Source of the DNA: Barnesiella merdipullorum
GTDB taxonomy: Bacteria; Bacteroidota; Bacteroidia; Bacteroidales; Barnesiellaceae
Direction of reading: 5' to 3'
Assembly: GCA_019116365.1 (NCBI GenBank)
Contig: DXBT01000012.1
Coordinates: forward strand, 23,960 to 87,959
DNA: 64,000 bases
A program made the translations under genes and the position numbers. Positions 20,901-27,200 of the stretch are shown here, piece after piece. Positions within the stretch are counted from its first letter, which is position 1, and every line of letters begins with the position of its first letter. Below the pieces are notes generated by a model that saw only the letters and a program-made list of their open reading frames with translations, was not told the origin of the DNA and did not search any database.

Positions 20901-22003
20901 GAACCCGGTACATTGGCATCGGAAGGACGGCCTATCCCATACAACTGGTTGTTGACAATCGTATTGTTGACAACCGAGGTAGCATCGTAGGCACAGATAC
21001 CGCCACCATTATTATTGTAAATGAGGTTATTGAAAATAACGCCGGCCTCGGAGTAGATACCGCCACCATAGCCATAGCCATAACGGTCCAGGGCCGAGTT
21101 GGAAACCATCACCGAGTTATTGACAAAACAGCGTTGAGCATCGGCTCCGCCGTTTTTCTTGATATAGACAGCACCTCCTCGCACGGCAAAGTTATAGAGG
21201 AGCAGACAGCGTTGCAAGCCGCACCTCATACCACTCAACTGCACACCGCCACCATAGGCGGCATCGTAAGTCCCATTGGCCGATCCACCGGTAATGGTAA
21301 CTCCATCGAGGACCACATCGGAGCTCGTAGGATCGAAAGTGACTACCGTATTGAGGTTGTCGGCACGGCTTGTATTTTGCGAAGGGTCGAGCGAAGCGAT
21401 AGTCGTTTCGCTTTCGCCCATATTATCGTTGCCGAGTCGGTCGCCCGAGAAAACAGTCTGGTAGGCCAAAGCCCACGGTTCCTGTCGGTTACCCGAGAGC
21501 ACATTGCCATATACACGCTCTTCAAGGCTGTTTTCTCCGGCATAGACCAAGGCTCCCAAGTCGTCGAACACCTGACCCCGGAAACCGCCATAAACCACTA
21601 CCTGATTGCCTTTCAAGACAAACGAAGCACTGCGTTCGTCGCCGGGCGACAACGGTTCGGTGGGGATATAGGTACCGGCGGCCACCCAAATCTGCAACGT
21701 AGAGTTGATGTTGTTCCACGTATCGGTCGAGCGGAGTATTGCCTGCAAATCGGACCCCTTGGCGGCATTGGCCCACGACGAACCGTCGAAGGTACCGGCA
21801 CCACTGGGCGAGACATATATGCGCCTTATGTTATAGGCCGGCCGGGCCGGGTTGATAGAAAGTTGGCCATACATCGAGATACTCTCCAGCAATACAACCA
21901 GCAGCAACAGTACCCGAGGCCATCGTCCGGCATGCCCCATCGTGGCGGCAATCCGAGCGAACCAGTTCATGGATTCGATATTCTTTTCGTTCCACATATC
22001 CAT
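8942..22003 (-). CDS. Giant modular beta-helix surface protein with T9SS sorting domain (candidate fimbria-associated adhesin)
   Basis: About 4353 residues in one uninterrupted frame. A charged start and hydrophobic segment (RVLLLLVVLLESISMYGQ) form a signal peptide. Eight repeat modules of about 320-660 residues follow, each opening with a YV...DGSSW.NA...LQ.AL motif. Each then shows EVWVA.GTY.PT, a VYGGFRG turn, an NRTIFSGD strand, YHVV.., GGG.YL/NS.V..N ladder rungs typical of right-handed parallel beta-helices, and usually a closing DIGAYEYQ. A non-repeat beta-rich region (about 3840-4280) and a T9SS type A sorting domain (GIYVVRIGKKSPVQGKVVVK) end the protein. It starts 9 nt after the stop of a fimbrillin-like gene, with AAAGG before the ATG at 22003; frames from 22030 or 21970 are alternatives. 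Surface location is well supported; an adhesin role is inference. Ligand unknown. Confidence 0.9.
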   Translation of the reverse strand: MDMWNEKNIESMNWFARIAATMGHAGRWPRVLLLLVVLLESISMYGQLSINPARPAYNIRRIYVSPSGAGTFDGSSWANAAKGSDLQAILRSTDTWNNINSTLQIWVAAGTYIPTEPLSPGDERSASFVLKGNQVVVYGGFRGQVFDDLGALVYAGENSLEERVYGNVLSGNRQEPWALAYQTVFSGDRLGNDNMGESETTIASLDPSQNTSRADNLNTVVTFDPTSSDVVLDGVTITGGSANGTYDAAYGGGVQLSGMRCGLQRCLLLYNFAVRGGAVYIKKNGGADAQRCFVNNSVMVSNSALDRYGYGYGGGIYSEAGVIFNNLIYNNNGGGICAYDATSVVNNTIVNNQLYGIGRPSDANVPGSSITVSNTVVWNIDPLNHAGLRDFEALTDKVANCAIVNWNESDGTDNISLQPYNDQVQSTPNFVNPTTQVGIILEPAYADLAPSFLLQQNSALLSKAESSWMTNLNIYYGTDISYDIAGKPRVVSQSLDIGAYQYQPVTGRNILYVRQLSADEPELAPGEVRDGSSWRLALQDVQMAIDQLYARQVIGEVWVAGGTYYPTTTFTDETGAKGNTERHRSFVMRSGISVYGGFRGQTGDEGINNSTTRPRDPNHPDANWAFVNRTIFSGDIDRNDEAQKGWRWNANSQSWEQYYGRNSYHVVWFASEGFYERTTQYEPVAAKPLAVETTLDGVIITGGCANYGERGESTRMGAGVYLVERGVVSNCIIYQNYALTRGGGVMMNNGGTVLNSLVFRNASPGVQVRNGVGGGIYIWGDGIVSRTTVTNNTARVGAGIYVGEAEFNNPNYEEYQSDMYRGVLSNVLVSNNTASSDAGAIYFDRVGGLTSSTVVKNYCSAVASDQDGNSGGMVVDGFGIVYNSVLWGNATIEHTRQFFGENGRLASASAPASIQVYNTALQNLSNTIWGVNTVTQKTYALADQNSSDGSSSSYTSNYPDFTNPVVDELDVTNAPAGVYQTSADDVAGSQTLDGALHTIYDAQLWIPSEYSALQRKGGTSSDAPYVQYTPVHMQFYVPATGILSKAYVEPRVLGAFASDRPAIQYSVIEDDGVEKLVVFVDPATDRDLSGASWNSPMISGNQALEYLASLPATEHPGASREVWVKAGTINPVWRAVGSDRRTSSVVLRGGVSLYGGFNTKLTGTEGSTTEGETFVPVGGSEAEPVRNPVNYRTVFDGSLAGGNLYHVVTMSDEGTAVIDGFHIVNGNASDGFSVFKSGGGILHENGTLYVRNCMIENNMASNGSGIAMLATADKMVMTNTVVNNNTNTGLVSDPLHAAVALQNDARINHCTFIHNNAPAICAISGQLMLYNSVLWGNTTTGTIAANDLQITGMATSLDIRNNAIQYAPDDWALWSDNMQLSVVSGDPMYPTFVNPTRSIGAVSSGYDTPLGGPARFEPNCESPLVIAGDESVVGDPDLFLEADITGHNYVVGGAPDIGAYEATCLNPIGSVLYVRSGPAGTAASPQTTYFGTGDGSSWSNAINGNAWYGFDDGLPYDQIEYDSSDATDYITGLQYAVNMAYKASLKKEADGSIAYTPLNYYELAWWTDQQQTSINIPAVDTTALVEVWVAEGEYTSRRGFFMRDAVQVYGGFPATGTPGKEERNPRVYNTIIQTMTTAEAAQVDAAGENHSLYGPICGFSTQNSYDLNSGYASSNKTRRVLTQPFPYYERTKQGNFSDLSSTELANRPLNPFVMETIWDGFTIQNGRTRINHGKDGGAGVALRKNGRLENCVIRNNINYVPNSTGAGPNDNRNAVQGRGGAAFCNDGVFSNCSFFNNKLGPRYCENYGGAIYMRAGTAYNCVFVGNVANTGTARGSAVYLEVGSFYNNTVSDNSGSEGAIYGGNWFLENGGGASEMNIYNTIVYHNNSTYQIYKAAGCVMTLSRCCVPSYNGYLNNGNLTVEGLINADPQFVDRTPTNKENANYRLQGTSPCINAGNNNPEGITLPETDMDYTDRFKDCSIDIGAYEIDQSEPIMPATKTINGEVVGIIYVTKAANGTVDGSSWANAACEAKLQKALNWAGYIIHNKETYASGKYRDITRIQVRIAAGTYYPTDAVLPDQPRTTTFIIPAGVEVYGGFAGTNDDETIEDRNIQVNQTIFSGMIGSSAEENSYHVVTFGMKQNQDNASVPAEGATYYEDTNPEIALLDGIYLTDGNANHPSDADWQSGGGAKVTVNGLLQNCFVYNCAASDKGGGVYLAPGGRVTGSVIYANESANGGGIYAGDNSMVVNCTVVDNKTTTNGVGGGISLGNKPIILNSVFWMNDSGNGKNIYGNMSQQVDTTFAGTHYESYIFSHCAVEGLKVVGYGNMALTSFNENNTTVVGQNTPGFTDPDNNDFTLKRISSLIRSGIQVEQPDADLMEALHLSQLDMLGTSRYYESDGSTLRDYFDIGALTYDGTLFIDPDIDAVQGEGGVYRLYVSQTAQGLASGHSWRNALGDIQEALDYFANDANFVNDPQAANRQCEIWVSKGTYNPKKAVQEANKGASYVLNRYTSIYGGFRGSNLPYYEGWIETFKTNPSNRVTATGTWNEADYSYTLGGDGAITFKPNVKALANEPSSWFLHFTTNQTSATKPTVTVNGMTLPDKLVLPVVSTDSTTEYIYDLRYLAIGNTDWETAPVIETVQIANLPAGTTLYSATIDNRKSATTTATAIVSTSPVYDFGSGQYIDIVLEDKTESFTMSDQYYAGESFLSERPRQDWNGNGLLEDFEYANESILSGDVGGGSGTAHVAYYGDADATRRIVLDGLKLIKGNTLCADHGGGALCALGPVTLRNCQLLLNESSFGGGAVYASDIEIYGSILGGNAATGKSGGAVYLREGGRSHIVNSVIYNNTAATGSAYYAESGTESQLVNNTIARNSSDESGSGSASTGCTVYAASASGNTLTNTVLWGNDDADCINTGNWEVVTSAADVDESVGNFEVFLDRANAAVMGPRFGFPSDYAGAENYFAMADFSLPSLSTLVNRGTNGGTRKLNTTIQMNPDGSVQSTTITTEPVVLDGSGKGYYAAQNQWGRENVPDTLNSKWRITKEPDTYHIIKQNGVDMIDVKEWKEGVIDIGAYEYESVSLTPFGGNILYVKSTEAVSGQENNGETWEQATSNIYQAIQVLLLSPNTKDKYIKIAAGEYMPYLKDDEGGYSFVVSKPYVENLGNMTKSLTFRGGYPDNITGTDVAMDNLRDPVLYPTYIRGNSDDSKHLFYIDESMDTAGEDGTLSPVYIEGLTFLDGNASDATGEGSTGAAIYGANASTTVRNSVFVSNRAAGANGAAVYLNKGNIYNSVFHTNEAWGIAMGGSGNIISNTIADNTRGGLYGRGATAGDPLQVYNNIIWRNYAGQTPSADDLNHQIDVNNATLYSNAIQIDDQVAEQPNAVYTYWNSSAQVTLGDLAANVNKTLSSDNENMSYGPRFEAPDETEPLNKKFGIRPGRKLINTGYRYMTGGVYNKEENDKWYADLFAYYPFGSVEEPVAAGDSLARVMFVDAGGSRRIAGNSIDIGAYEYQRLFYPNLYVKPDGFGLGSSWDDAMGDLQEAVYSAYYSGDPDESGTYGTVWVAGGDYVLPTTLQWMANVKVYGGFRGTNETEITQRQGLLEENAPNSILSVEAEGVPVVRSDNDHLAGTIVENWAELNGFHIKGGKNSPAVILADSFAITNSVIYDNVNPDGATVESDGLLYNVLLHDNETAGAQISQGDHAAAVHVTAVGDQAQIVGTGKVINSINGTATQLGGVSYAPQYVGDYLPDEAHLRYQLSDRADTLLFCVGELQEPGQDGTTQIGNYTVPKIRNGSSYDDIINLSTDCDVLGNKRIQSHKPVGDDHMIRPDYGCFETWNTDNDQVVNISDSDYPRAGSVVYVGKRGELRLSTALTKEFAPSYLLLRHAAGVRAGNHALSLYNLAIERDLNPLIDASTADWNMVSLPFSLQVGEGTLQNGITIDGHAIEAIQAADETTGNASSLYLYGYDGAKRAEDLYSKAAPQNSKYWTFENNQIGANVGYLVATPSASSGVTVRFSKSSTAQPVYEEAATGTKSLFLVQHNLKNVVNGRPQFTYKENMGWNLFGIPYLCSYTSEQMSIDHILYGYDATARSFVTMNSWEGNTITPFSAVFTQTATIAESEELKFGKPAIPLDTSPAPQGIRLRIAGSNLSGGSDCVSLVADVVEDKPMTFDMSSDALKMMSFDPRVPQMYVYNEDGVRFAHTQSADIEGETPLGVYTGESGIYEIALTDDSDYDRYEAVILTDRATGNKVDLKQASYSFSVDDRAADNGRFVLSFGRLSDEMLAPTFYSPAKRLLRVVNLQGNETIYIYDSLGRQSAVRKASGAVEEITLESGIYVVRIGKKSPVQGKVVVK
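10480..21830 (-). repeat. Eight tandem beta-helix modules within the giant gene
   Basis: Module openings (minus strand) lie near 21830, 20485, 18785, 17595, 15985, 14710, 12740 and 11450. Module lengths range from roughly 970 to 1970 bp. Six of the eight end in a clear DIGAYEY-like closing motif; modules 2 and 8 end in degenerate forms (PRVLGAF, PDYGCFE). Some similarity is retained in DNA: 21761-21796 and 15920-15955 agree at 32 of 36 positions. Confidence 0.8.
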
Positions 22004-22011
22004 AATGCCTT

Positions 22012-22989
22012 TTATATCGATGTCGTCCACCGATAATTATACTCTGTTTGTGAAAAACCCACCACATCGAAGCGCAGCAAGTAATAGGGAGCTACGGTCA
22101 AGTCTTGTGGCGTATCTATATGTACATTGTAGGTGGTGTTCTTTTCGTACCCGTCGGCATAGGTACTCTGCACCACCAGCGAGAGGTCGAGCGAACCGCT
22201 GTCGTAGAGGTAGCAGTCGTAGCGCCCGTTTATCCACGCAGCCTGTCCCGGAGCTGAATTGCCGGAGAGATTGATAGTGTGGCTGGGATCGGGCGTGTTG
22301 GACCGCACATCGAAGAAATAGCCCTCCCTGGGCACATTCTTCAGTTGCAGCGACACGACCTTGGCCGACACGCAGTCGCCATTGGGTTTCTGAACCCCTG
22401 GCTTGGCATTGTAATTGGTAATTGCCGTGCCTATGTTGTACAAGACATCGACCTTGGCCGCTACCAGCCCGGCCTCGATGAGGCCCGAGTGTTGCTCCTT
22501 GGTAACCGCGAGATTGAGCAGCTGCCCGGCAAACAGGTCGCGCGAGGGGGTGGCTATAGTGGTCAAGGCCAGCACCTCACCCACGGTTGTGAGTGCATCC
22601 CATTCGTTGTGGACTCCGGCATTGACAATGGCATAGAACGACGCTGTGCTCTCGGGCATGACAATTCCCTGGAACACATAGTACACCGTACTGTCGGGCA
22701 CCTCGATATAGAGGTGATCCATGTAGGCGGGGTCACCGTTCAAGGGCTCGATCCACATGAACAGATGGATATTCCTGATTGTCCCCGGCATCTCGGGCGA
22801 AGTGCCCGGGTCTCCCGGCAAATCGACGGTCCTCGAGACATTTGAGCCGGTGTATATACTCAATGTCATGCTCGCTGTCTTTTGAGGCCCGGGCAAAGCG
22901 GCTTCGGACTGCAACGAGTTGTCGCCATCGCAGCCAACCAACAGCCCCACGAGCGACAAAAGAATTACTATCGTATATCTCCGTTTCAA
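22012..22989 (-). CDS. Fimbrillin-like lipoprotein, accessory subunit of the fimbrial operon
   Basis: A 325-residue lipoprotein with signal peptide and lipobox (LVGLLVGC, cysteine near residue 20). The body has the layout of Bacteroidales fimbrillins: an early beta-rich domain (TASMTLSIYTGSNVSRTVDLPG, IRNIHLFMW), a NAG...W stretch (FYAIVNAGVHNEWDAL), and a second domain ending YYLLRFDVVGFSQTEYNY. The start appears to be TTG at 22989, with AAAGAG upstream and no suitable in-frame ATG. It sits between the Mfa2-like anchor gene and the giant adhesin gene, and its stop is 9 nt before the latter. I infer an accessory or tip subunit, comparable to Mfa3/Mfa4 of Porphyromonas. The exact family is less sure than its role in the cluster. 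Confidence 0.72.
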   Translation of the reverse strand: MKRRYTIVILLSLVGLLVGCDGDNSLQSEAALPGPQKTASMTLSIYTGSNVSRTVDLPGDPGTSPEMPGTIRNIHLFMWIEPLNGDPAYMDHLYIEVPDSTVYYVFQGIVMPESTASFYAIVNAGVHNEWDALTTVGEVLALTTIATPSRDLFAGQLLNLAVTKEQHSGLIEAGLVAAKVDVLYNIGTAITNYNAKPGVQKPNGDCVSAKVVSLQLKNVPREGYFFDVRSNTPDPSHTINLSGNSAPGQAAWINGRYDCYLYDSGSLDLSLVVQSTYADGYEKNTTYNVHIDTPQDLTVAPYYLLRFDVVGFSQTEYNYRWTTSI

Positions 22990-23044
22990 AACATTACTCT
23001 TTTTGCGTTCAACAAAACAGATTCACTCTCCTTTTGTGATCATA

Positions 23045-24010
23045 TCACATCTCCACATCGATGCTGCCACCCGGTTTCCAGTCGATGGTCACCGCCACGG
23101 TTGCCTGCAAGTTGTGGCCAATATCAATACTGCCATCGTCACGCACCACGCCGTATATATCGACACACTCGCCGGCGGGGAGCGGCTCGGACAGATTGAT
23201 TGTATTTCGTGTTATCTTATTTCCTATGGTTATATAGACATCGGTATTCCAGATGGAATTTTCATCCGATTCACTTTGTTCCCAAATAGAGGCCTGACTA
23301 TCGGGCTTGTCTTTCGACGGGAACGACATGGCTTCGAAAAGCGCCAGACCATTTTCATCTTTCCCCGTTTCATTCATCTGCACGACCACGGGACGATCGT
23401 ACTCATACACGCTGTCGCGGCACAAAAAGCCGGTTGCGGTTTTATTGACATACCCTTCGACGTGATCCACGGCCACGACAGGGTTGGTCCCATAACTAAG
23501 GTGTAATCTGGTTTTTGAGATACAGGGGGTTAAAACCACCTCGACATACTGGTTGCGGTCGGCTATCGTAAACTGTTTGCGACCCACATAAAGCTCCGAC
23601 CCATGCGACGATACCGTATCGGCAGCCGACTCATAGGCCAACTTGTAACTGCCCGACTCAACCACGAGATCCGAGTTCTTCACACTGCTGGCTCCCGAAA
23701 TATTGGCTATGGCAAAGTGGTGATAATCGTTCATCGGCAGGCTTATCGCATAGACATTATCTGCCGGCATCTCTTCCCGCTCTACATGCTTGTGATAGGT
23801 GAGCGACTTGCTGTCACTATCGTAAAAATGCATGTTCAGGTTGTCCATCCTACCCGAAAATCCTTGCGACTGGGTAGAAAGTTCTATTCTATATCGCACG
23901 GTGAAATTGTTACAATCGGACATGTTGTCGTCGATACAACTGCTCGACAACGGCAGTAGAGCAAACAGAATTCCTCTTACAATCCAACGCTGCAAATCAC
24001 CTGTTTTCAT
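23045..24010 (-). CDS. Mfa2/FimB-like fimbrial anchor lipoprotein
   Basis: A 321-residue lipoprotein from ATG 24010. The signal peptide ends in the lipobox LSSSC, followed by the DC...FTVRYRIEL opening that marks the FimB/Mfa2 family. Such proteins sit in the outer membrane, cap the base of the fimbria and limit its length. The region LNMHFYDSDSKSLTYHK and the C-terminal VAVTIDWKPGGSIDVEM also fit the two-domain fold. The frame extends to 24055, but the methionine at 24010 directly precedes a good signal peptide and follows GGAAAG. It lies downstream of the major fimbrillin gene behind a stem-loop, the usual order for a major subunit then its anchor. Confidence 0.8.
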   Translation of the reverse strand: MKTGDLQRWIVRGILFALLPLSSSCIDDNMSDCNNFTVRYRIELSTQSQGFSGRMDNLNMHFYDSDSKSLTYHKHVEREEMPADNVYAISLPMNDYHHFAIANISGASSVKNSDLVVESGSYKLAYESAADTVSSHGSELYVGRKQFTIADRNQYVEVVLTPCISKTRLHLSYGTNPVVAVDHVEGYVNKTATGFLCRDSVYEYDRPVVVQMNETGKDENGLALFEAMSFPSKDKPDSQASIWEQSESDENSIWNTDVYITIGNKITRNTINLSEPLPAGECVDIYGVVRDDGSIDIGHNLQATVAVTIDWKPGGSIDVEM

Positions 24011-24036
24011 CTTTCCAATTTTTTGAGAGAATATCC

Positions 24037-24066
24037 CCGGCAAATGGGCTTTCACCCATTTGCCGG
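24037..24066 (-). promoter_or_regulatory. Intercistronic stem-loop between major fimbrillin and anchor genes
   Basis: CCGGCAAATGGG (24037-24048) pairs perfectly with CCCATTTGCCGG (24055-24066) around a 6-nt loop. It lies between the stop of the fimbrillin gene and the start of the anchor gene. The minus strand has no strong T-run right after it, so partial termination or protection of the upstream mRNA from decay are both possible. Confidence 0.7.
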
Positions 24067-24113
24067 AGAGTGATAAAAAATTTTTTTAGTCTTTGTCTTT
24101 TATTCTCAAGCGA

Positions 24114-25841
24114 TTAATCGCCCAGAGGCACATCGAGTACGAGACCGGCCTGCCAGTCGATATCGACAGCCAGAGAGAGTTCCAGACGCGGGTTGATCAG
24201 GTCGGGAACCGTGTTGTAGGCGTTAGCCAAAGAGCTGATGGTCAAGTTGGCCGTCGTGTTGTAGTCTTGTTGGAATACACGCACAACCTCAGTCTTGTTG
24301 TTATCTTTCACATAGGTGAGTTTACCTACCAGGTAGAACGTGCCTCCCTCGGGTATCACGTTGCCATCCAGACCGTAGAATTGAGGACCGTCGTTGTAGA
24401 TCTCCAAAGCGATGTTGGGAGTCTGTCCGGGATTGGTGGTACCAGTCGAGCAGTCGGCCGTCTCGGGCAACAGGCTGTACATGAAGGGAGTCATGCCGGC
24501 AAAGTCGGGAGTAGCAGCCGAAGTAAGCGAGTATTCGCTCTCCATGCGGGTATCATAAACCACCTTCGAATAGGTGTCGCCCGTCGAGGGATGCATTTGC
24601 CAGTCGAGTTGGTCGGGCAGACCGCCTACCAATACACCTTTTACTACGAAGTTGTGGTTGGCCAAAGTAACATGAGTAGGAGCTCCGCTCACCTCACCAG
24701 CCGGTACAGTACCGTCGGCCGATTTGAAAGCGGCTTTCACATCGAGACGAGCTACACCATAGTTAATGGTCTTGTTGAGGGCAATCTTGGTCGTGCTGGG
24801 GGTAATCACCTCACGTGCACCGCTATAAATGCCGCCGGTCCATTGACCAAATGTCGGAGTTGCCGTATAGGCTACAGGATAAGCGTTGGCCCAGTAGTAG
24901 AGCGAAGCAGGATAGTTATAGGCTTGCGAAGCAGCAGCCACGATACCCGAACCCGAAGGGCCGTTCTCGTCGAACACAATCTCGCCGTTCGACAGTTTGT
25001 AAGTACCTTTCGGCAAGTTGGTGGGGAAGTTGGCATAGGCCGGCAAAGCCAGCTCGGTAGCCATAGCGTCAACCGAAGCCTTCACAGCATCGGCACCTGC
25101 AATCGTGCTCAGCTTGGTACCCAGTTGATTCGTGAGGTATTGCAGAGCCATTTGCAGATTCTTGAGCGATGCACTGTTGAACAGGTAGTAGTTGTCGCGC
25201 ACTTCGGTGGCGGCATCCTTGTCAGCCCCACTCAACCCCTCAATCCAGGTGTTCAGGGCATCGGTTACGTTGGCCTTCCAGGCATCAGCCAATTCGTCAG
25301 TATTCGCATATTGACCACCGGTGTATTCTTCCTCCTCAATATTCTTGAGCGAGAAAGCAATGTCGGTAGGCTTCATTGCCGTAACCGAAGCATCGGGAGT
25401 CATCACCAGCGCACCGTTGAAGTCGGCATTGTGATTGGCCTCGCCATAGAACAGGAATGCGATATTGCCTGCAGGAATGGCTACATCGTTAAAGGTCTCG
25501 ACGATATCGGTCTGCCCGCCAGCAATCGAGCGATCGGTCAATTGCGTGAGGCCGGCCAATACCGAATTGGCTCCTACATAATCGCCCTCCAGGTCAGTGA
25601 AAGGCATCAACCGCAGGTTTTTCATACCCTGGAAAGCACCGTCGGCCTGAACATCAGAGCCCGTGGCACGAGATACCGGCGAAGGGATTGCAAAGGAGAA
25701 ACTGGTTTTTACAGCGTCTCGGTCGCCAATAGGAGTTGCCCCGCTGGGGGTTACCTCTTCATTGGAGCAAGACGACAGAATCAGGGCAGTCGCGAACATC
25801 ACAGTCCCGGCTTTTACCCATTTGGTCTTCATCGTTTTCAT
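24114..25841 (-). CDS. Major fimbrillin (Mfa1/FimA-type)
   Basis: A 575-residue lipoprotein precursor, near the 563 residues of Porphyromonas Mfa1. The lipobox is ILSSCSNEE, followed by a linker (VTPSGATPIGDRDAV) and the first transthyretin-like domain, opening TSFSFAIPSPVSRATGS. The NLRLMPFTD stretch and the AYNYPASLYYWANAYPVAYT region are typical of fimbrillins. The C-terminus (LELSLAVDIDWQAGLVLDVPLGD) gives the final strands expected for donor-strand assembly. In the family the lipidated precursor is trimmed at an arginine on the surface and polymerised; an arginine in SRATGS is one candidate site (inference). It follows the DUF3868/OmpA gene by 25 bp and precedes the anchor gene. Probably the shaft subunit of the fimbria. 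Confidence 0.85.
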   Translation of the reverse strand: MKTMKTKWVKAGTVMFATALILSSCSNEEVTPSGATPIGDRDAVKTSFSFAIPSPVSRATGSDVQADGAFQGMKNLRLMPFTDLEGDYVGANSVLAGLTQLTDRSIAGGQTDIVETFNDVAIPAGNIAFLFYGEANHNADFNGALVMTPDASVTAMKPTDIAFSLKNIEEEEYTGGQYANTDELADAWKANVTDALNTWIEGLSGADKDAATEVRDNYYLFNSASLKNLQMALQYLTNQLGTKLSTIAGADAVKASVDAMATELALPAYANFPTNLPKGTYKLSNGEIVFDENGPSGSGIVAAASQAYNYPASLYYWANAYPVAYTATPTFGQWTGGIYSGAREVITPSTTKIALNKTINYGVARLDVKAAFKSADGTVPAGEVSGAPTHVTLANHNFVVKGVLVGGLPDQLDWQMHPSTGDTYSKVVYDTRMESEYSLTSAATPDFAGMTPFMYSLLPETADCSTGTTNPGQTPNIALEIYNDGPQFYGLDGNVIPEGGTFYLVGKLTYVKDNNKTEVVRVFQQDYNTTANLTISSLANAYNTVPDLINPRLELSLAVDIDWQAGLVLDVPLGD

Positions 25842-25866
25842 CTCTGTAACTGTTTTTGTTAAGTGA

Positions 25867-27198
25867 TTAATAATCGTTTTCTATATTTTTTATATTCTGT
25901 TTTGCAGTTTCGTCGCCAGCCTCGGCTGCCTTCTTAAACAAGGTGAGCGCATGCTCTTTGTCGCCTTTGCGATAATAGGCCGTAGCCAAAGTATTGAGGC
26001 TGCGGGTATCGTCCTGGATAGGCTCGAGCCGAGCTATGGCTCCATCATAATCCCCGGCCGCAATAAGCCGCTGGGCCTCGTTGATTGTTATCGCGTTGGA
26101 ATCGGGCTCCGAGGTATAATATACCCGCATATATCCCGAGTTACGTTGGTCGGAGAATACCGAACGCAACAACTCGCCAAAGGGCTTGCCTCCCTCGAGC
26201 TGGCGCAGCAACCATTCACGGCGACCCAAGTCGGCCGTATTATCTATAATGTGCAGCATCTTGTCTTTGCAGTCAAACGAGCTGGCCTCGACCATATCGC
26301 GCAACTCTCCCCAAGCCTCGCCACCGTTGGCTACCTCGTAGAGGCTGTCGGGCAAATTGAGATACTGGTTCACATACTCCTTCAGCACCTGGGCACGGGC
26401 ACCGGCCAACCGCTCGTTGCGGCGGGTGGGACCCTCGGGCGAGGCAAAACCCACAATCAGAATCTTGCCCACATCCGACCGGTCGTCGGCATAAATCTGT
26501 TTCAAGATATCGACTATCTTGTCGAGTGTCTTGCCATTATCCCGATAATCGCGACTCAAATCAGACTTGTCGAGCGGGAAATATACCTTCAAAGCTCCCT
26601 TGTCGCGCCAAACCTGCATCGACTCGGAATAGGGTTCATACTGAGTCATGGGAAACAGCACCTGCTCGACCTCGGCCAACCGCTCGGCCACACTGGGCTC
26701 GACGGCTACCGGAGCAACCACCGGCTCGTAGGGCGGGCGCAACCTCACATCGCGGCACACGGCAATACCGGGCATCGGCGACACCCGACAGCATCCCTCG
26801 CGTTCACAGGCCAGAGTGAGTGCAACGGGCGAATCGCCCATCCACGACTCATACGGCACAACCACCTCATATTGCAATTCGCTCCCGTTGACAGCCTGGT
26901 AGGGAGTCACCTCATACTTTTTCCCGGTGAGCACCTCTTCCCGGCGGCGCAACTTCTGCATGCGTTTTCCCACAATCTCGATTTCGTCGAGTGCCACCGA
27001 GTCGCTCCCGTTCTTGATTACGGGGGTAAACCGTTGCACATAGTCCGACCCTACGGTGCGGGAAGGAATCGTCATCTTGAAATCTACACGCACACTGTCG
27101 CCCGAGCGATGCACCGACGCATCGTCGATCTTCACCTCGGCTCCAGCCATAGAGGTTGCCCACAGGAATATCGGCAGGAATATGATATATCTCTTCAT
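25867..27198 (-). CDS. DUF3868/OmpA-family protein of the fimbrial operon
   Basis: About 443 residues. A signal peptide ends near AGAEVKID. The N-terminal half (DUF3868, about 20-170) is beta-rich. An OmpA-like peptidoglycan-binding domain follows (about 205-325, with KVYFPLDKSDLSRDYRDN and ILIVGFASPEGPTRRNERLAGARAQVLKEY). The C-terminus has a TPR-like pair (LNTLATAYYRKGDKEHALTLFKKAAEAGD). DUF3868 proteins accompany DUF3575 proteins and fimbrillins in Bacteroidales loci, and are thought to help place the fimbria at the outer membrane. The start is ATG 27198, two nucleotides after the DUF3575 stop; an overlapping GTG at 27204 is an alternative. Confidence 0.85.
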   Translation of the reverse strand: MKRYIIFLPIFLWATSMAGAEVKIDDASVHRSGDSVRVDFKMTIPSRTVGSDYVQRFTPVIKNGSDSVALDEIEIVGKRMQKLRRREEVLTGKKYEVTPYQAVNGSELQYEVVVPYESWMGDSPVALTLACEREGCCRVSPMPGIAVCRDVRLRPPYEPVVAPVAVEPSVAERLAEVEQVLFPMTQYEPYSESMQVWRDKGALKVYFPLDKSDLSRDYRDNGKTLDKIVDILKQIYADDRSDVGKILIVGFASPEGPTRRNERLAGARAQVLKEYVNQYLNLPDSLYEVANGGEAWGELRDMVEASSFDCKDKMLHIIDNTADLGRREWLLRQLEGGKPFGELLRSVFSDQRNSGYMRVYYTSEPDSNAITINEAQRLIAAGDYDGAIARLEPIQDDTRSLNTLATAYYRKGDKEHALTLFKKAAEAGDETAKQNIKNIENDY

Positions 27199-27200
27199 GG

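Noticed and set aside
23035..23050. Palindrome TGTGATCATATCACA resembling a CRP/FNR site
   Set aside because: The centre is 5 rather than 6 bp and it overlaps the stop codon of a fimbrial gene with no promoter box nearby; probably chance.
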